Source: Oxalobacter sp. (GTDB taxonomy: Bacteria; Pseudomonadota; Gammaproteobacteria; Burkholderiales; Burkholderiaceae_D). From it: a stretch of 64,000 nt of DNA. The stretch lies in NCBI GenBank assembly GCA_018384065.1, contig JAHAYL010000056.1, forward strand, positions 105,315 through 169,314. Reading direction: 5' to 3'. Below the pieces are notes generated by a model, which saw only the letters and a list, made by a program, of their open reading frames with translations, had not been told where the DNA came from and searched no databases. This document shows positions 1 to 9,956 of this stretch, in pieces (the stretch's first letter is position 1; each line of letters starts with the position of its first letter). The position numbers were made by a program, and so were the translations under genes.

Positions 1-1
1 G

Positions 2-802
2 ATCCTTGGCGAGATGCGGAACGACATGTCCCGCTATGGGCAGCTCCGCCTATGGGGATCCATCGGTTATATCGTCATGACTGCTATAGCAGGTTATATC
101 TTTGAAAAGGCGGGTATCGCCTGTATGCCATGGCTGGGGGCGGCTATCCTGGGCATCACGCTCATCATCAGCCTCAGGCTCCACCAGACACCTTCTGTGG
201 AACCCGTCCAGGAAAAAGCCTCCATCTGGCAGGTCCTGTTCAAGAAGGAAATCGTGGCATTCCTGGTTTCCGCCTTCTTCATGCAGGCGGCACATGCCTC
301 GCTCTATTCATTCTATTCGCTCTATCTGGCAGACCTTGGGTATGGCAGTATCACCATCGGCCTGATGTGGGCATCCGGAGCGGCGGCAGAAATCCTTTTC
401 TTCATCTTCCATGACCCGATCATCAAGCGGGTCGGGGTCAAATGGCTGCTGCTGGGCAGCCTGCTTATTGCCGTCGTCCGTTTCCTGATGATTGGATTCG
501 GTGCCATTGCATTCCTGATACTCGCTGTTGCGCAGATCCTTCATGCGGCGACCTTCGGTGCCCATCATGTCGCTTCCATCTTCATGGTGCGGAAATGGTT
601 CCCGGGTGCTTTGCAGGCAAGGGGACAGGCAATCTATATCAGCGCATCATGGGGGATCGGTGGCACACTCGGTGCTTTCCTGCTGTCATTCGTCTGGGCA
701 GGGATGCCCCATGAAGCCATCTACTGGTGCGCTGCCGCCGCCGCATTGGTAGGGTTCATCGCCGCATGGCTCGCCTGCCGCTGGGATAAACAGGTTGCCT
801 GA
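2..802 (+). CDS. MFS transporter, HcaT/MFS_1-like (5' partial)
   Basis: This is the C-terminal 266 or so residues of a 12-helix major facilitator protein; the reading frame is open to the window edge, so the real start lies outside. A segment reading RYGQLRLWGSIGYI fits the conserved stretch of the MFS_1-like/HcaT (phenylpropionate permease-like) subfamily. About eight or nine hydrophobic segments follow, separated by short basic loops, and the protein ends just after the last helix with a WDKQ tail. The substrate cannot be told from sequence. It lies 90 bp before leuC on the same strand, but a hairpin separates them and co-transcription is uncertain. The family call is good; the function is open. 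Confidence 0.8.
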   Translation: MLGEMRNDMSRYGQLRLWGSIGYIVMTAIAGYIFEKAGIACMPWLGAAILGITLIISLRLHQTPSVEPVQEKASIWQVLFKKEIVAFLVSAFFMQAAHASLYSFYSLYLADLGYGSITIGLMWASGAAAEILFFIFHDPIIKRVGVKWLLLGSLLIAVVRFLMIGFGAIAFLILAVAQILHAATFGAHHVASIFMVRKWFPGALQARGQAIYISASWGIGGTLGAFLLSFVWAGMPHEAIYWCAAAAALVGFIAAWLACRWDKQVA

Positions 803-809
803 CAGGCTG

Positions 810-845
810 TTGCCCTTCCTTGTTCCTGAACAGGATACAGGGCAA
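810..845. promoter_or_regulatory. long imperfect hairpin upstream of leuC
   Basis: TTGCCCT at 810-816 pairs with AGGGCAA at 839-845, and the interior (CCTTGTTC / GAACAGG) continues the stem. No T-run follows, so this is not a clear terminator. It lies between the MFS stop codon and leuC and could be a weak 3' end for the transporter mRNA or part of the leuC leader. A CATAAT hexamer just downstream (about 851-856) could serve as a -10 element without a good -35. Confidence 0.35.
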
Positions 846-892
846 ATGTGGCATAATTAAAAGCTATCCAGAACAACAGGTGAAAAGACATC

Positions 893-2293
893 ATGGCGAA
901 GACCCTTTACGACAAACTCTGGGAATCCCACATCGTTGATACCGAAAAAGACGGTACCACAGTCCTTTACATTGACCGGCAGCTGCTGCATGAAGTCACC
1001 AGTCCGCAGGCATTTGAAGGGCTCCGTATGGCAGGACGTAAACCATGGCGGAATTCCGCCAACCTTCTGGTTGCGGACCATAACGTCTCCACCCAGGACC
1101 GCAACGGTCCTATCAAGGATCCGGTTTCCCGTTTACAGATTGAGACTTTGGATGCCAATGCCAAGGAATTTGGCCTGACCTATTTCAACATGCACGACAA
1201 ACGTCAGGGGATTGTCCATGTCATCGGACCGGAGCAGGGGGCGACCCTGCCGGGCATGACCGTTGTCTGTGGTGATTCCCATACTGCGACCCACGGGGCC
1301 TTCGGGGCATTGGCACATGGTATCGGTACCTCTGAGGTGGAACATGTCCTGGCAACCCAGACATTGCTGGCACGCAAGATGAAAACCATGCTGGTCAAGG
1401 TCGAAGGGACATTGCAGCCAGGTGTCTCTGCCAAGGATATCGCTTTGGCAGTCATCGGCAAGATCGGGACAGCGGGTGGTACCGGCTGTGCAATGGAATT
1501 TGCAGGTTCCGCCATCCGTGCACTGTCGATGGAAGGCAGGATGACCCTCTGCAACATGGCGATTGAGGCTGGGGCAAGGGCTGGGCTTGTGGCGGTTGAC
1601 CAGACCACCATCGACTATGTCAAGGGACGTCCTTATGCGCCGAAAGGCGACCAGTGGGAAAAGGCGGCCGCTTACTGGAGCACCCTGCATTCAGACCCTG
1701 ATGCCGTGTTCGATTTCACCGTTGAACTCGATGCTGCGGAAATCAAACCCCAGGTCACCTGGGGAACCTCACCGGAAATGGTTGTCTCCATTGAAGACCG
1801 GGTGCCGGATCCAGCTGATGAGAAAGACCCCGTCCGCCGTGATGCCATGGTCCGTGCATTGAAATACATCGGTCTTGAAGCCGGTACCCCGATGGAAAGC
1901 ATTATGGTTGATAAAGTCTTCATCGGTTCCTGTACCAATGGCCGCATTGAAGACATGCGTGCCGCAGCAGCAGTTGTCAAAGGCAAGAAAAAAGCGCCGA
2001 ACGTCAAGCAGGCACTGGTTGTTCCCGGTTCTGGCCTGGTCAAGGAACAGGCAGAGAAAGAAGGATTGGACAAGATTTTCAGGGATGCCGGTTTTGAATG
2101 GCGTGAGGCAGGCTGTTCCATGTGCCTGGCAATGAACGATGACCGGCTGGCACCCGGTGAACGCTGTGCGTCCACCTCCAACCGGAACTTTGAGGGCAGG
2201 CAAGGACAGAACAGCAGGACCCATCTGGTGTCGCCTGCGATGGCGGCAGCGGCGGGGATTGCAGGCCACTTTGTGGATGTCCGTAAACTCTAG
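893..2293 (+). CDS. leuC: 3-isopropylmalate dehydratase, large subunit
   Basis: LeuC with LeuD isomerises 2-isopropylmalate to 3-isopropylmalate, the second step of leucine synthesis, in the cytoplasm. The 466-residue length is normal for the bacterial enzyme. The three cysteines that hold the [4Fe-4S] cluster are visible: C347 in [10 protein letters not shown], and C408 and C411 in AGCSMC. The aconitase-type segment [20 protein letters not shown] is near residue 126. The start [10 protein letters not shown] matches family N-termini, although the ribosome site is weak. It heads leuC-(small ORF)-leuD-leuB, all on one strand, so the LeuCD complex is probably made from one mRNA. Confidence 0.97.
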   Translation: MAKTLYDKLWESHIVDTEKDGTTVLYIDRQLLHEVTSPQAFEGLRMAGRKPWRNSANLLVADHNVSTQDRNGPIKDPVSRLQIETLDANAKEFGLTYFNMHDKRQGIVHVIGPEQGATLPGMTVVCGDSHTATHGAFGALAHGIGTSEVEHVLATQTLLARKMKTMLVKVEGTLQPGVSAKDIALAVIGKIGTAGGTGCAMEFAGSAIRALSMEGRMTLCNMAIEAGARAGLVAVDQTTIDYVKGRPYAPKGDQWEKAAAYWSTLHSDPDAVFDFTVELDAAEIKPQVTWGTSPEMVVSIEDRVPDPADEKDPVRRDAMVRALKYIGLEAGTPMESIMVDKVFIGSCTNGRIEDMRAAAAVVKGKKKAPNVKQALVVPGSGLVKEQAEKEGLDKIFRDAGFEWREAGCSMCLAMNDDRLAPGERCASTSNRNFEGRQGQNSRTHLVSPAMAAAAGIAGHFVDVRKL

Positions 2294-2307
2294 GAAAACC
2301 GACGGCG

Positions 2308-2439
2308 ATGAAATTCATCAAGATCATCACCTACATGCTTGCTGTTGTGACATTGGTCTTTGCCTGTTACACCTTCTTGGGCAAAGGCGATAAGCCGCAG
2401 CGTGCAGAGACATCGGCAATCGTCAATGTCGCAAGATGA
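2308..2439 (+). CDS. small membrane or lipoprotein-like peptide between leuC and leuD
   Basis: A 43-codon frame starting MKFIKIITYMLAVV and ending VNVAR lies in the leuC-leuD gap. It has a basic start, one hydrophobic segment (residues 4-24) with a cysteine at 20 (VTLVFAC, a poor lipobox), and a charged tail. Many betaproteobacteria carry a small entericidin-like lipoprotein gene at this spot, which supports a real gene, but the sequence itself is not clearly entericidin. Function unknown. Confidence 0.5.
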   Translation: MKFIKIITYMLAVVTLVFACYTFLGKGDKPQRAETSAIVNVAR

Positions 2440-2535
2440 CTGGATGAAAGGAAAGAAAGGATCCGGGATGTCTTCCAGGACGTTCCATCACTGGCTGGAA
2501 GCAGTCAGATGAAAAAAACAACCAATAGGTGAAGC

Positions 2536-3183
2536 ATGGAAAAATTTACCGTACATCAAGGAATTGTCGCACCGATGGACCGTGTCAACGTTGACACCGA
2601 TGCCATCATCCCGAAGCAGTTCCTGAAATCCATCAAGCGGACAGGCTTCGGGCAGAACCTGTTCGATGAGTGGCGCTACCTCGACCATGGGGAACCGGGC
2701 ATGGACTGTTCCACCCGTCCGGTCAATCCCGAGTTTGTCCTGAACCAGCCACGTTATGCCGGCGCCTCCATCCTGATTGCCCGTGAGAATTTCGGGTGCG
2801 GCTCTTCGCGTGAACATGCGCCGTGGGCACTGCAGCAGTATGGCTTCCGTGCCATCATCGCGCCGACATTCGCCGATATCTTCTTCAACAACTCATTCAA
2901 GAACGGTCTGCTGCTCATCAGGCTGTCTGAAAAGCAGGTTGATGACCTGTTCAAACTGGTCAATGCCAATCCAGGCTTCAGCCTGACCATTGACCTGGAG
3001 GGCTGCCAGATCATCAATGCGGACTTCAACATCAAGATACCGTTTGAGATTGATCCGTTCCGCCAGTACTGCCTGCTTAATGGGTTGGACGATATCGGCC
3101 TGACCCTGCGCAAGTCAGACAAGATTGCTGAATTTGAGAAACAGCATATCGCTGACCAGCCTTGGCTGGCGAACACCATCTGA
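2536..3183 (+). CDS. leuD: 3-isopropylmalate dehydratase, small subunit
   Basis: This is the swivelling-domain partner of LeuC. At 215 residues it has the usual size. The diagnostic motif [12 protein letters not shown] is at residues 87-98 and contains the substrate-contacting Ser/Arg. The N-terminal [14 protein letters not shown] is also typical of LeuD. A gap of about 100 bp, largely after the small peptide gene, separates it from leuC, and leuB follows after 77 bp. No internal terminator is seen, so it should be co-expressed with leuC and leuB. Confidence 0.97.
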   Translation: MEKFTVHQGIVAPMDRVNVDTDAIIPKQFLKSIKRTGFGQNLFDEWRYLDHGEPGMDCSTRPVNPEFVLNQPRYAGASILIARENFGCGSSREHAPWALQQYGFRAIIAPTFADIFFNNSFKNGLLLIRLSEKQVDDLFKLVNANPGFSLTIDLEGCQIINADFNIKIPFEIDPFRQYCLLNGLDDIGLTLRKSDKIAEFEKQHIADQPWLANTI

Positions 3184-3260
3184 GCGGACATCGTAGATAC
3201 AACCATTGATAAACAGGACAGGCCAGCTGTTTGGGCAGGCCAGTCCAGAAGAGGGAAAAC

Positions 3261-4328
3261 ATGAAAATTGCAATTCTGCCGGGTGACGGCATTGGTCCAG
3301 AAATCATGAACGAAGCAGTGCGTGTCCTGAATGCACTTGGCGAGAACTTTGAAATGGAATGGGCAGACGTCGGCGGTGTCGGCTATGCCAACCATGGCCA
3401 TCCGCTGCCAGAAAGCACCCTGAAACTGGCACAGGAAGCTGATGCCGTCCTGTTCGGTGCGGTCGGTGATTTCAAATACGACAACCTGGAACGGGCACTG
3501 CGCCCAGAACAGGCAATCCTTGGCCTGCGCAAGAACCTGAAACTGTTCGCCAACCTGCGTCCAGCCATCCTGTATCCAGAACTGGCAGGTGCTTCCACCC
3601 TGAAACCGGAAATCGTCTCTGGTCTGGACCTGCTGATAGTCCGTGAACTGACAGGTGACATCTATTTCGGTCAGCCAAGGGGGCGCCGTGCTGCACCGGA
3701 TGGCGCTTTCAAAGGTGCAGTCGAAGGTTTCGACACAATGCGTTATTCTGAACCCGAAATCCGCCGTATCGCCCATGTCGGTTTCCAGACCGCCATGAAG
3801 CGGGGCAAGAAACTGACTTCGGTCGACAAGGCGAATGTGCTGGAAACTTCCCAGCTCTGGCGTGAAACCGTCATTGATGTGGCGAAAGAATATCCGGAAG
3901 TCAAGCTTGACCATATGTATGTGGACAATGCCGCCATGCAGCTTGTCCGTGCACCGAAAGAACTCGATGTCGTCCTGACCGGCAACATCTTCGGTGACAT
4001 CCTGTCTGATGCCGCCGCCATGCTGACCGGTTCCATCGGGATGCTGGCATCCGCATCCCTGGATGAAAGCGGCAAAGGGCTGTATGAACCTTCCCACGGT
4101 TCCGCACCGGACATCGCAGGCAAGGGCATTGCCAATCCATTGGCGCAGATCCTGTCCGCTGCCATGATGCTCCGCTATTCCTTCAACATGAATGACCAGG
4201 CAGACCGCATCGAAAGTGCCATCAAGAAAGTCCTGGCAAGCGGCCTGCGCACCGGTGACATCTACGAACCTGGCTGCCAGCGTGTCGGCACCAAAGAAAT
4301 GGGCGATGCTGTTGTTGCAGCACTGTAA
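3261..4328 (+). CDS. leuB: 3-isopropylmalate dehydrogenase
   Basis: LeuB oxidatively decarboxylates 3-isopropylmalate with NAD+, the third leucine step. The 355-residue protein begins [15 protein letters not shown], the family's N-terminal signature, so the ATG at 3261 (after AGAGGG) is preferred over an in-frame TTG 30 bp upstream. The catalytic lysine is in SVDKANVLE (K190). The metal-binding aspartates are in [12 protein letters not shown] (D246, D250). The NAD-binding [17 protein letters not shown] follows near residue 274. asd begins 38 bp later, suggesting one leu-asd transcript. Confidence 0.97.
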   Translation: MKIAILPGDGIGPEIMNEAVRVLNALGENFEMEWADVGGVGYANHGHPLPESTLKLAQEADAVLFGAVGDFKYDNLERALRPEQAILGLRKNLKLFANLRPAILYPELAGASTLKPEIVSGLDLLIVRELTGDIYFGQPRGRRAAPDGAFKGAVEGFDTMRYSEPEIRRIAHVGFQTAMKRGKKLTSVDKANVLETSQLWRETVIDVAKEYPEVKLDHMYVDNAAMQLVRAPKELDVVLTGNIFGDILSDAAAMLTGSIGMLASASLDESGKGLYEPSHGSAPDIAGKGIANPLAQILSAAMMLRYSFNMNDQADRIESAIKKVLASGLRTGDIYEPGCQRVGTKEMGDAVVAAL

Positions 4329-4366
4329 ACAGGCAGGACAGGCAAACCATTGAACAGGGGATTGAA

Positions 4367-5482
4367 ATGAAATTGGTTGGATTGATTGGATGGCGTGGCA
4401 TGGTCGGTTCTGTGCTCATGCAGCGTATGCAGGAAGAAAAAGACTTTGACCTGTTTGAACCAGTCTTCTTCTCCACCTCCAATGCGGGTGGACAGGCACC
4501 TGTATGGGCGAAGAATGAAACCGTACTGAAAGACGCTTACAGTATCGATGAACTCAGGAAATGCGACATTCTCATCTCCTGCCAGGGCGGTGACTACACC
4601 TTGGAAGTCTTCCCGAAACTGCGTGAGACAGGCTGGGATGGCTACTGGATTGACGCCGCCTCCAAACTCCGCATGAATGATGATGCGCTGATCATCCTGG
4701 ATCCCGTCAACCTGGATGTCATCAAGGATGGCCTGGCAAAAGGTATCAAGAACTATGTCGGTGGCAACTGCACCGTTTCCTGTATGCTGATGGGGCTGGG
4801 CGGATTGTTCCAGCAGGACCTGGTCGAATGGATGACCACCATGACCTATCAGGCGGCATCCGGCGGCGGTGCACAGCATATGCGCGAACTGCTGACCCAG
4901 TTCGGTATCCTGAACAATGCCGTCAAGACCGACTTGGAGAACCCGGCATCTGCTATCCTGGACATTGACCGTCAGGTCTCTGCCCGCCAGCGCAGCATGA
5001 CCGCAGAAGAAACCAAGCAGTTCGGCATTCCACTGGCAGGCAACCTCATCCCATGGATTGACACAGACCTTGGCAACGGCATGTCCCGTGAAGAGTGGAA
5101 GGGCGGAGCGGAAACCAACAAGATCCTCGGCAGGAACGATGTCAACCGCATCGTGGTCGATGGGCTCTGTGTCCGTGTCGGGGCGATGCGTTGCCATTCC
5201 CAGGCACTTACCATCAAACTGAAGAAAGATGTGCCACTGGATGAAATCACCGATATCCTGAAGGGTCATAACCAGTGGGCGAAAGTCGTTCCCAATACCA
5301 AGGACGACACCCTGAAGGCCCTGACCCCGGCAGAAGTCGCGGGTACCCTGACCATCCCGGTTGGCCGTCTGCGTAAACTGGGCATGGGCGGTGAATACCT
5401 CTCGGCATTCACAGTCGGTGACCAGCTGCTCTGGGGCGCTGCGGAACCCCTTCGCCGGATGCTCCGCATCATCCTGGCATAA
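4367..5482 (+). CDS. asd: aspartate-semialdehyde dehydrogenase
   Basis: Asd reduces aspartyl phosphate to the semialdehyde, the branch point to lysine/diaminopimelate, threonine and methionine. The 371 residues match the Gram-negative type. The N-terminal [11 protein letters not shown] is the NADP-binding loop; C135 in GGNCTVSC is the catalytic thiol; [11 protein letters not shown] near residue 165 and [11 protein letters not shown] near 272 hold the substrate-binding residues and active-site histidine. lysC, the preceding pathway step, is encoded separately at 35.2 kb. Start ATG has MKLVGLIGW as in homologues. Confidence 0.97.
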   Translation: MKLVGLIGWRGMVGSVLMQRMQEEKDFDLFEPVFFSTSNAGGQAPVWAKNETVLKDAYSIDELRKCDILISCQGGDYTLEVFPKLRETGWDGYWIDAASKLRMNDDALIILDPVNLDVIKDGLAKGIKNYVGGNCTVSCMLMGLGGLFQQDLVEWMTTMTYQAASGGGAQHMRELLTQFGILNNAVKTDLENPASAILDIDRQVSARQRSMTAEETKQFGIPLAGNLIPWIDTDLGNGMSREEWKGGAETNKILGRNDVNRIVVDGLCVRVGAMRCHSQALTIKLKKDVPLDEITDILKGHNQWAKVVPNTKDDTLKALTPAEVAGTLTIPVGRLRKLGMGGEYLSAFTVGDQLLWGAAEPLRRMLRIILA

Positions 5483-5506
5483 GCAGGAAGGAATGAAGAA
5501 GAACAG

Positions 5507-5537
5507 GTCCCTGTATGGCATGCCATCAGGGACTTTC
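5507..5537 (+). terminator. probable terminator after asd
   Basis: GTCCCTG (5507-5513) and CAGGGAC (5527-5533) form a stem with a partly self-complementary loop (ATGGCATGCCAT) and a short T-rich tail. It would end the leu-asd transcript. Confidence 0.6.
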
Positions 5538-5576
5538 TGTTATCTGCCATTTCAAACAATTTGATGAAGGGGCATC

Positions 5577-6068
5577 ATGGAATTCCAGGAAATCCCGCCA
5601 GATGACAGTCATGCCATCGAAAGGCTGTCTGCAGTTGCAACCGAAATCGTCAAGGAACACTATGACCCCATCATCGGTCCTGCAATGAATGACTATATGA
5701 TTGCCATGTTCCAGTCAGTGCCAGCCATCACCCGGCAGTTGGCGGAAGGTTACCGATATCACTTCGTCAGGGAAAATGGCAGCATCCTCGGTTTCCTCGC
5801 ATGGTATCCTCGGGGAAGAGCCCTGTATCTCAGCAAGTTCTATCTTTATAGGCACCAACGGGGCAGGGGCTATGCCCGCCAGATGCTGGATTTCCTCATC
5901 CAGGCTGCCAGAGACAATGGTCTGGAAACCATTGAACTCAACGTCAACCGGGGCAATCCTGCAGTCCATGTTTACCGGAAACTCGGTTTCAGCGTCATCC
6001 GTGAAGAAAAGAACGCCATCGGCAACGGTTATGTCATGGATGACTATGTCTTTGCGTTGACTGTCTAG
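5577..6068 (+). CDS. GNAT-family N-acetyltransferase
   Basis: A 163-residue single-domain acetyltransferase. The acetyl-CoA loop is read in the stretch LSKFYLYRHQRGRGYARQML (about residues 84-103), with the R/Q-x-x-G-x-G/A signature as QRGRGYA. The C-terminal part has the usual N-V-N-R-x-N-x-x-A-x-x-x-Y-x-x-x-G-F pattern (ELNVNRGNPAVHVYRKLGF). The acceptor substrate is unknown. It sits between asd and truA, where many Burkholderiales carry the large fimV gene, so it may be a lineage-specific insertion. A terminator precedes it; a 145-bp gap follows. Confidence 0.85.
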   Translation: MEFQEIPPDDSHAIERLSAVATEIVKEHYDPIIGPAMNDYMIAMFQSVPAITRQLAEGYRYHFVRENGSILGFLAWYPRGRALYLSKFYLYRHQRGRGYARQMLDFLIQAARDNGLETIELNVNRGNPAVHVYRKLGFSVIREEKNAIGNGYVMDDYVFALTV

Positions 6069-6213
6069 TGGAAGACCGGCTTTTTCCTCTTTGCAGCCAG
6101 TCGTCTGTCCATGGTGCTTGGAAAAATCGCCGGGTTCCATCATCTTCCAGTAAACTATCCATTTATTGTTGGGCGGTTATTGCCTGCAGGAATGCATGGC
6201 AGACAGGGGATTT

Positions 6214-6999
6214 ATGAAGCGGATGGCATTGGGCATTGAATATGATGGCACGGGATGGCACGGCTGGCAGAAACAGCCGGATGGCCTGACGGTGCAGGAT
6301 GCATTGGAGTCTGCCATTTTCCAGTTCACCCAGACCCATATTGCAACGACCTGTGCCGGCAGGACAGATGCCGGGGTGCATGCGACAGAACAGGTGGTGC
6401 ATCTGGATACGGAAATCGACCGCCGTCCTGATTCATGGGTGCGGGGGCTCAATACCTGGCTGCCGCCTTCGGTGGCGGTGCGCTGGGCGTGTGAGGTGCC
6501 TGGCGGGACAGAAGGTTTCCATGCCCGTTCGAGTGCTGTCCGCCGCCGTTACCGTTATCTGTTATACAACAGTCCGGTGCGTTCCCCTTTGTGGCATCAT
6601 CGGGCGGGCTGGGTGTTCCGTCCACTCGACATCGACCGGATGCGTGAAGGGGCGGGATATCTGCTGGGGGAACATGATTTCTCAGCTTTCCGGACGGCAG
6701 AATGCCAATCGATTACGCCTTGGAAAACGCTGCATACAGCTCAGATTGAGCGGCAGGGCAACCTGATTGTCTTTACATTTGAGGCGAATGCATTCCTGCA
6801 CCATATGATCCGCAATATCGTCGGGTCATTGGTCTATGTCGGCAAGGGCAACCATCCGCCTGAATGGATGGCGGAACTGCTGGCAGGTAAAGACCGTTCA
6901 AAAGCGGCCCCGACTTTCATGCCGGATGGGTTGTACCTGTCCCGGATTTTCTATGACCCGAAATGGGGACTGCCCCAGCGGGATGATGTGTTTCCTTGA
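6214..6999 (+). CDS. truA: tRNA pseudouridine(38-40) synthase
   Basis: TruA makes pseudouridine at positions 38-40 in the anticodon arm of many tRNAs. The catalytic aspartate is D52 in CAGRTDAGVHA; the start region MALGIEYDGTGWHGWQ and the late motif NAFLHHMIRNIVGSL are family marks. I choose the ATG at 6214 because AGGGG lies six bases upstream; upstream in-frame starts add residues not found in relatives. It gives 261 residues, normal for TruA. trpF starts 9 bp after the stop, so the two are co-transcribed, as in many betaproteobacteria. Confidence 0.96.
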   Translation: MKRMALGIEYDGTGWHGWQKQPDGLTVQDALESAIFQFTQTHIATTCAGRTDAGVHATEQVVHLDTEIDRRPDSWVRGLNTWLPPSVAVRWACEVPGGTEGFHARSSAVRRRYRYLLYNSPVRSPLWHHRAGWVFRPLDIDRMREGAGYLLGEHDFSAFRTAECQSITPWKTLHTAQIERQGNLIVFTFEANAFLHHMIRNIVGSLVYVGKGNHPPEWMAELLAGKDRSKAAPTFMPDGLYLSRIFYDPKWGLPQRDDVFP

Positions 7000-7008
7000 G
7001 GGGGAAAG

Positions 7009-7680
7009 ATGAGCAGGACCCGAATCAAGATCTGTGGATTGACCCGTGAAGAAGATGTGCTGGCGGCGGTTGAAGCCGGAGCGGATGCGTTGGGATTTGT
7101 GTTCTATCCAGAAAGCCCGCGTTATGTCACGCCTGACCGTGCCGCCCGGTTGGTTGCCCTGCTGCCACCTTTTGTCACGGCAGTAGGGCTGTTTGTGAAT
7201 GAAACGCCGGAAGCCGTTGCCCAGGTTGCGCAGGCTGTACGGCTGTCACTGCTGCAGTTCCATGGGGATGAGACGCCATCATCGTGCCATATGGCGGCTG
7301 TTGCATCGAGGCTACCTTTTATCAGGGCGTTCCGGGTGAAACCGGAGACAACCGCAGTGGATTTGATAAAATACAATGATGTTTACCGCAACGCCAGCCC
7401 GTTGTTCCGGGGGCTTCTGCTGGATGTCTGGTCAGAGGCTTATGGTGGGGCAGGAAAGGTCTTCGATTGGTCTATCGTATCAGAAGAAACCGCTCATCAG
7501 GCCGTTTTGAGTGGTGGATTGAACGCGCAAAATGCAGCTGGCGCCGTCAGGCAGCTGCGCCCGTATGCAGTTGACGTCAGCAGTGGCGTCGAAGCATCAA
7601 AGGGCATCAAGGATGCAGGGAAAATCCGTGCGTTCATCGACGCTGTCCGGCAGGGGGATGCCAGCCGGGTTGGGTTGTAA
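7009..7680 (+). CDS. trpF: phosphoribosylanthranilate isomerase
   Basis: TrpF is a monofunctional (beta/alpha)8 isomerase that performs the Amadori rearrangement of PRA to CdRP in tryptophan synthesis. The general base C9 lies in IKICGLT, and the general acid D139 lies in [12 protein letters not shown]. The phosphate-binding end is [13 protein letters not shown] and VDVSSGVE. A good GGGGGAAAG ribosome site precedes the ATG. Length (223) is slightly longer than usual with a short C-terminal tail. It is followed by trpB and trpA; trpC and trpDE are not in the window. Confidence 0.97.
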   Translation: MSRTRIKICGLTREEDVLAAVEAGADALGFVFYPESPRYVTPDRAARLVALLPPFVTAVGLFVNETPEAVAQVAQAVRLSLLQFHGDETPSSCHMAAVASRLPFIRAFRVKPETTAVDLIKYNDVYRNASPLFRGLLLDVWSEAYGGAGKVFDWSIVSEETAHQAVLSGGLNAQNAAGAVRQLRPYAVDVSSGVEASKGIKDAGKIRAFIDAVRQGDASRVGL

Positions 7681-7760
7681 GGTTCCAGGATTTCCCTTCA
7701 GATCAAATGTCCAGCAGGCAGTTGACCTGCCTGTCACCCAATGAGAAAAGAGAGTCTCTG

Positions 7761-8993
7761 ATGGAAGAAAAAGATACACGTCCATTCTATAAAGTCGAAG
7801 GCTATGACCAGCCTGACGAACACGGTCACTTCGGGCCTTATGGCGGTCTGTTTGTGGCGGAAACCATCATCCATGCGCTGGATGAGCTGAAGCAGGCATA
7901 CCTGCGTTACCGCGATGACCCGAATTTCCTGGCGGAGTTCCGGTATGAACTGAAGCATTATGCCGGTCGCCCTTCTCCAATCTACCATGCGAAACGCTGG
8001 TCAGACATGCTCGGTGGTGCCCAGATTTACCTGAAGCGTGAAGACCTGAACCATACCGGTGCGCATAAGATCAACAACGTGATCGGCCAGGCGCTGCTGG
8101 CGAAGCGGATGGGCAAGACCCGTGTGATTGCCGAGACCGGTGCCGGCCAGCATGGGGTTGCAACCGCGACCATCGCTGCCCGTTACGGGATGGAATGCCA
8201 TATTTTCATGGGCAGTGAGGATGTCGCCCGTCAGGCGCAGAATGTTTACCGCATGAAGCTGCTTGGCGCGAATGTCATTTCAGTCACTGCGGGATCCAAT
8301 ACCCTGAAGGATGCACTGAATGAGGCAATGCGTGACTGGGTCGCCAATATCGAGAACACGTTTTACATCATCGGGACGGCGGCGGGGCCGCATCCGTATC
8401 CGAAGATGGTCCGGGATTTCCAGTCGGTCATCGGTGAGGAATGCCTGGTGCAGATGCCGGAAATTGCCGGCCGCCAGCCGGATTATGTCGTGGCGGCCTG
8501 TGGCGGTGGTTCCAATGCCATCGGGATTTTCTACCCGTATATCGGTCATAAGGATGTGAAGCTCATCGGTGCGGAAGCGGCTGGGGACGGTCTTGAGACC
8601 GGCCGCCATGCAGCGTCATTGACGATGGGGGTCAAGGGTGTGCTGCATGGTAACCGGACACTGCTGCTTCAGGATGCAGATGGCCAGATCATCGACACCC
8701 ATTCGGTTTCCGCTGGGCTGGATTATCCGGGTATCGGACCAGAACATGCTTACCTGCGGGATATCGGCAGGGTGAAATATGTCGGCATCACCGATGATGA
8801 AGCACTTGCGGCGTTCCATGCATTGACCCGTGTCGAGGGGATCATCCCTGCATTGGAATCCAGCCATGCGCTTGCACAGGCGATGAAGATGGCACCTGAC
8901 CTGCCGAAGGACCAGATCATCCTGGTCAATGTATCTGGCAGGGGGGATAAGGATATGCACACGGTCGCCCAGCGTGCCGGTGTTGAATGGTGA
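7761..8993 (+). CDS. trpB: tryptophan synthase beta chain
   Basis: TrpB condenses indole with serine by PLP chemistry. The PLP lysine is K103 in [10 protein letters not shown]; the phosphate-binding glycine loop is CGGGSNAIG; the start [13 protein letters not shown] is typical. The ATG at 7761 is preferred (GAGAG seven or so bases upstream) over an ATG 54 bp earlier, giving 410 residues. It forms the alpha2beta2 enzyme with TrpA, encoded 59 bp downstream. No attenuator-like leader was seen upstream; the trp genes here appear driven as part of the truA-trpF transcript or from nearby. Confidence 0.98.
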   Translation: MEEKDTRPFYKVEGYDQPDEHGHFGPYGGLFVAETIIHALDELKQAYLRYRDDPNFLAEFRYELKHYAGRPSPIYHAKRWSDMLGGAQIYLKREDLNHTGAHKINNVIGQALLAKRMGKTRVIAETGAGQHGVATATIAARYGMECHIFMGSEDVARQAQNVYRMKLLGANVISVTAGSNTLKDALNEAMRDWVANIENTFYIIGTAAGPHPYPKMVRDFQSVIGEECLVQMPEIAGRQPDYVVAACGGGSNAIGIFYPYIGHKDVKLIGAEAAGDGLETGRHAASLTMGVKGVLHGNRTLLLQDADGQIIDTHSVSAGLDYPGIGPEHAYLRDIGRVKYVGITDDEALAAFHALTRVEGIIPALESSHALAQAMKMAPDLPKDQIILVNVSGRGDKDMHTVAQRAGVEW

Positions 8994-9052
8994 TGTGGCT
9001 TTTCCGTTTTTGGATGTCACGTATGGAACAGAACAGATAGACAGGATGGATT

Positions 9053-9859
9053 ATGTCACGCATTGAACAAACACTGAAAACACTGAAAGAACAGAACCGG
9101 AAAGGTCTGATTCCCTTCATGACAGCCGGTTATCCGACTATTGGACAGACCGTGCCCGTCATGCACGCCCTGGTTGAAGGCGGTGCCGATATCATTGAGT
9201 TCGGGATGCCGTTTTCCGACCCGATGGCAGATGGTCCGGTGATCCAGCATTCTTCGGAAGTCGCCCTGAAGAACGGGATGACATTGAAGAAAGTGCTGGA
9301 GCAGGTTGCCGAGTTCCGCAAGGATGATGCAAAGACCCCGGTGGTGCTGATGGGGTATGCGAACCCGATTGAGAACATGGGACAGCAGGCATTCGTTGAC
9401 GCAGCGGCGGATGCCGGTGCAGATGCGGTGCTGGTCGTGGACTATCCGCCGGAGGAATCCGAGGAATTCTCCGCGATGCTGAGGGCCAGGGGAATGGACC
9501 AGATTTTCCTGCTGGCGCCGACCTCGGTCGATGAACGCATCCAGCATGTCGCCCGGATTGGTGGCGGTTTCATCTATTATGTTTCCCTGAAAGGGGTGAC
9601 AGGGGCTGCCAATATCGATGTCACGGAAGTGCGGCAGCGCATCAACCGGATCAAGGCGGTTGTCCCGTTCCCGGTTGCAGTCGGTTTCGGCGTCCGGGAT
9701 GCCGGGACAGCGCAGCGTCTGGGACAGGCTGCGGATGCCGTGGTGATGGGTACCCGCCTTATCCAGGAAATGGATAAAGTCCCGCCAGAGGAGGCACCGG
9801 CTGCGGTGGCATCGTTCCTGAAACCGGTCCGCAAGGCACTGGACGGATCAGCCGTTTAG
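9053..9859 (+). CDS. trpA: tryptophan synthase alpha chain
   Basis: TrpA cleaves indole-3-glycerol phosphate to give indole, channelled to TrpB. The catalytic residues fall exactly where known: E49 in [10 protein letters not shown] and D60 in MADGPVIQ. The phosphate loop [11 protein letters not shown] is near residue 205. Its 268 residues match the family. The gene ends 97 bp before accD; a perfect inverted repeat lies in that gap. Confidence 0.98.
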   Translation: MSRIEQTLKTLKEQNRKGLIPFMTAGYPTIGQTVPVMHALVEGGADIIEFGMPFSDPMADGPVIQHSSEVALKNGMTLKKVLEQVAEFRKDDAKTPVVLMGYANPIENMGQQAFVDAAADAGADAVLVVDYPPEESEEFSAMLRARGMDQIFLLAPTSVDERIQHVARIGGGFIYYVSLKGVTGAANIDVTEVRQRINRIKAVVPFPVAVGFGVRDAGTAQRLGQAADAVVMGTRLIQEMDKVPPEEAPAAVASFLKPVRKALDGSAV

Positions 9860-9909
9860 GTTTCTAATAGCGCCTTGTAAAGGAAATTCAGCGGTTGACC
9901 CGCTTGGAA

Positions 9910-9940
9910 ACAGACCGTGATGCTAGCCATCACGGTCTGT
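9910..9940. repeat. perfect 13-bp inverted repeat between trpA and accD
   Basis: ACAGACCGTGATG (9910-9922) and its exact complement (9928-9940) flank a 5-base loop. No T-run follows, only CTGATCAGG and then the accD ribosome site. It could be a transcript-processing hairpin, a weak terminator or an operator. Confidence 0.55.
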
Positions 9941-9956
9941 CTGATCAGGAGAGAAG

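Noticed and set aside
803..892. leu leader peptide with attenuation upstream of leuC
   Set aside because: No short frame with a run of Leu codons was seen, and the hairpin has no T-run.
2754..4097. Long minus-strand open frame opposite leuD and leuB
   Set aside because: It is a mirror of two conserved enzymes and has no ribosome site or recognisable domain.
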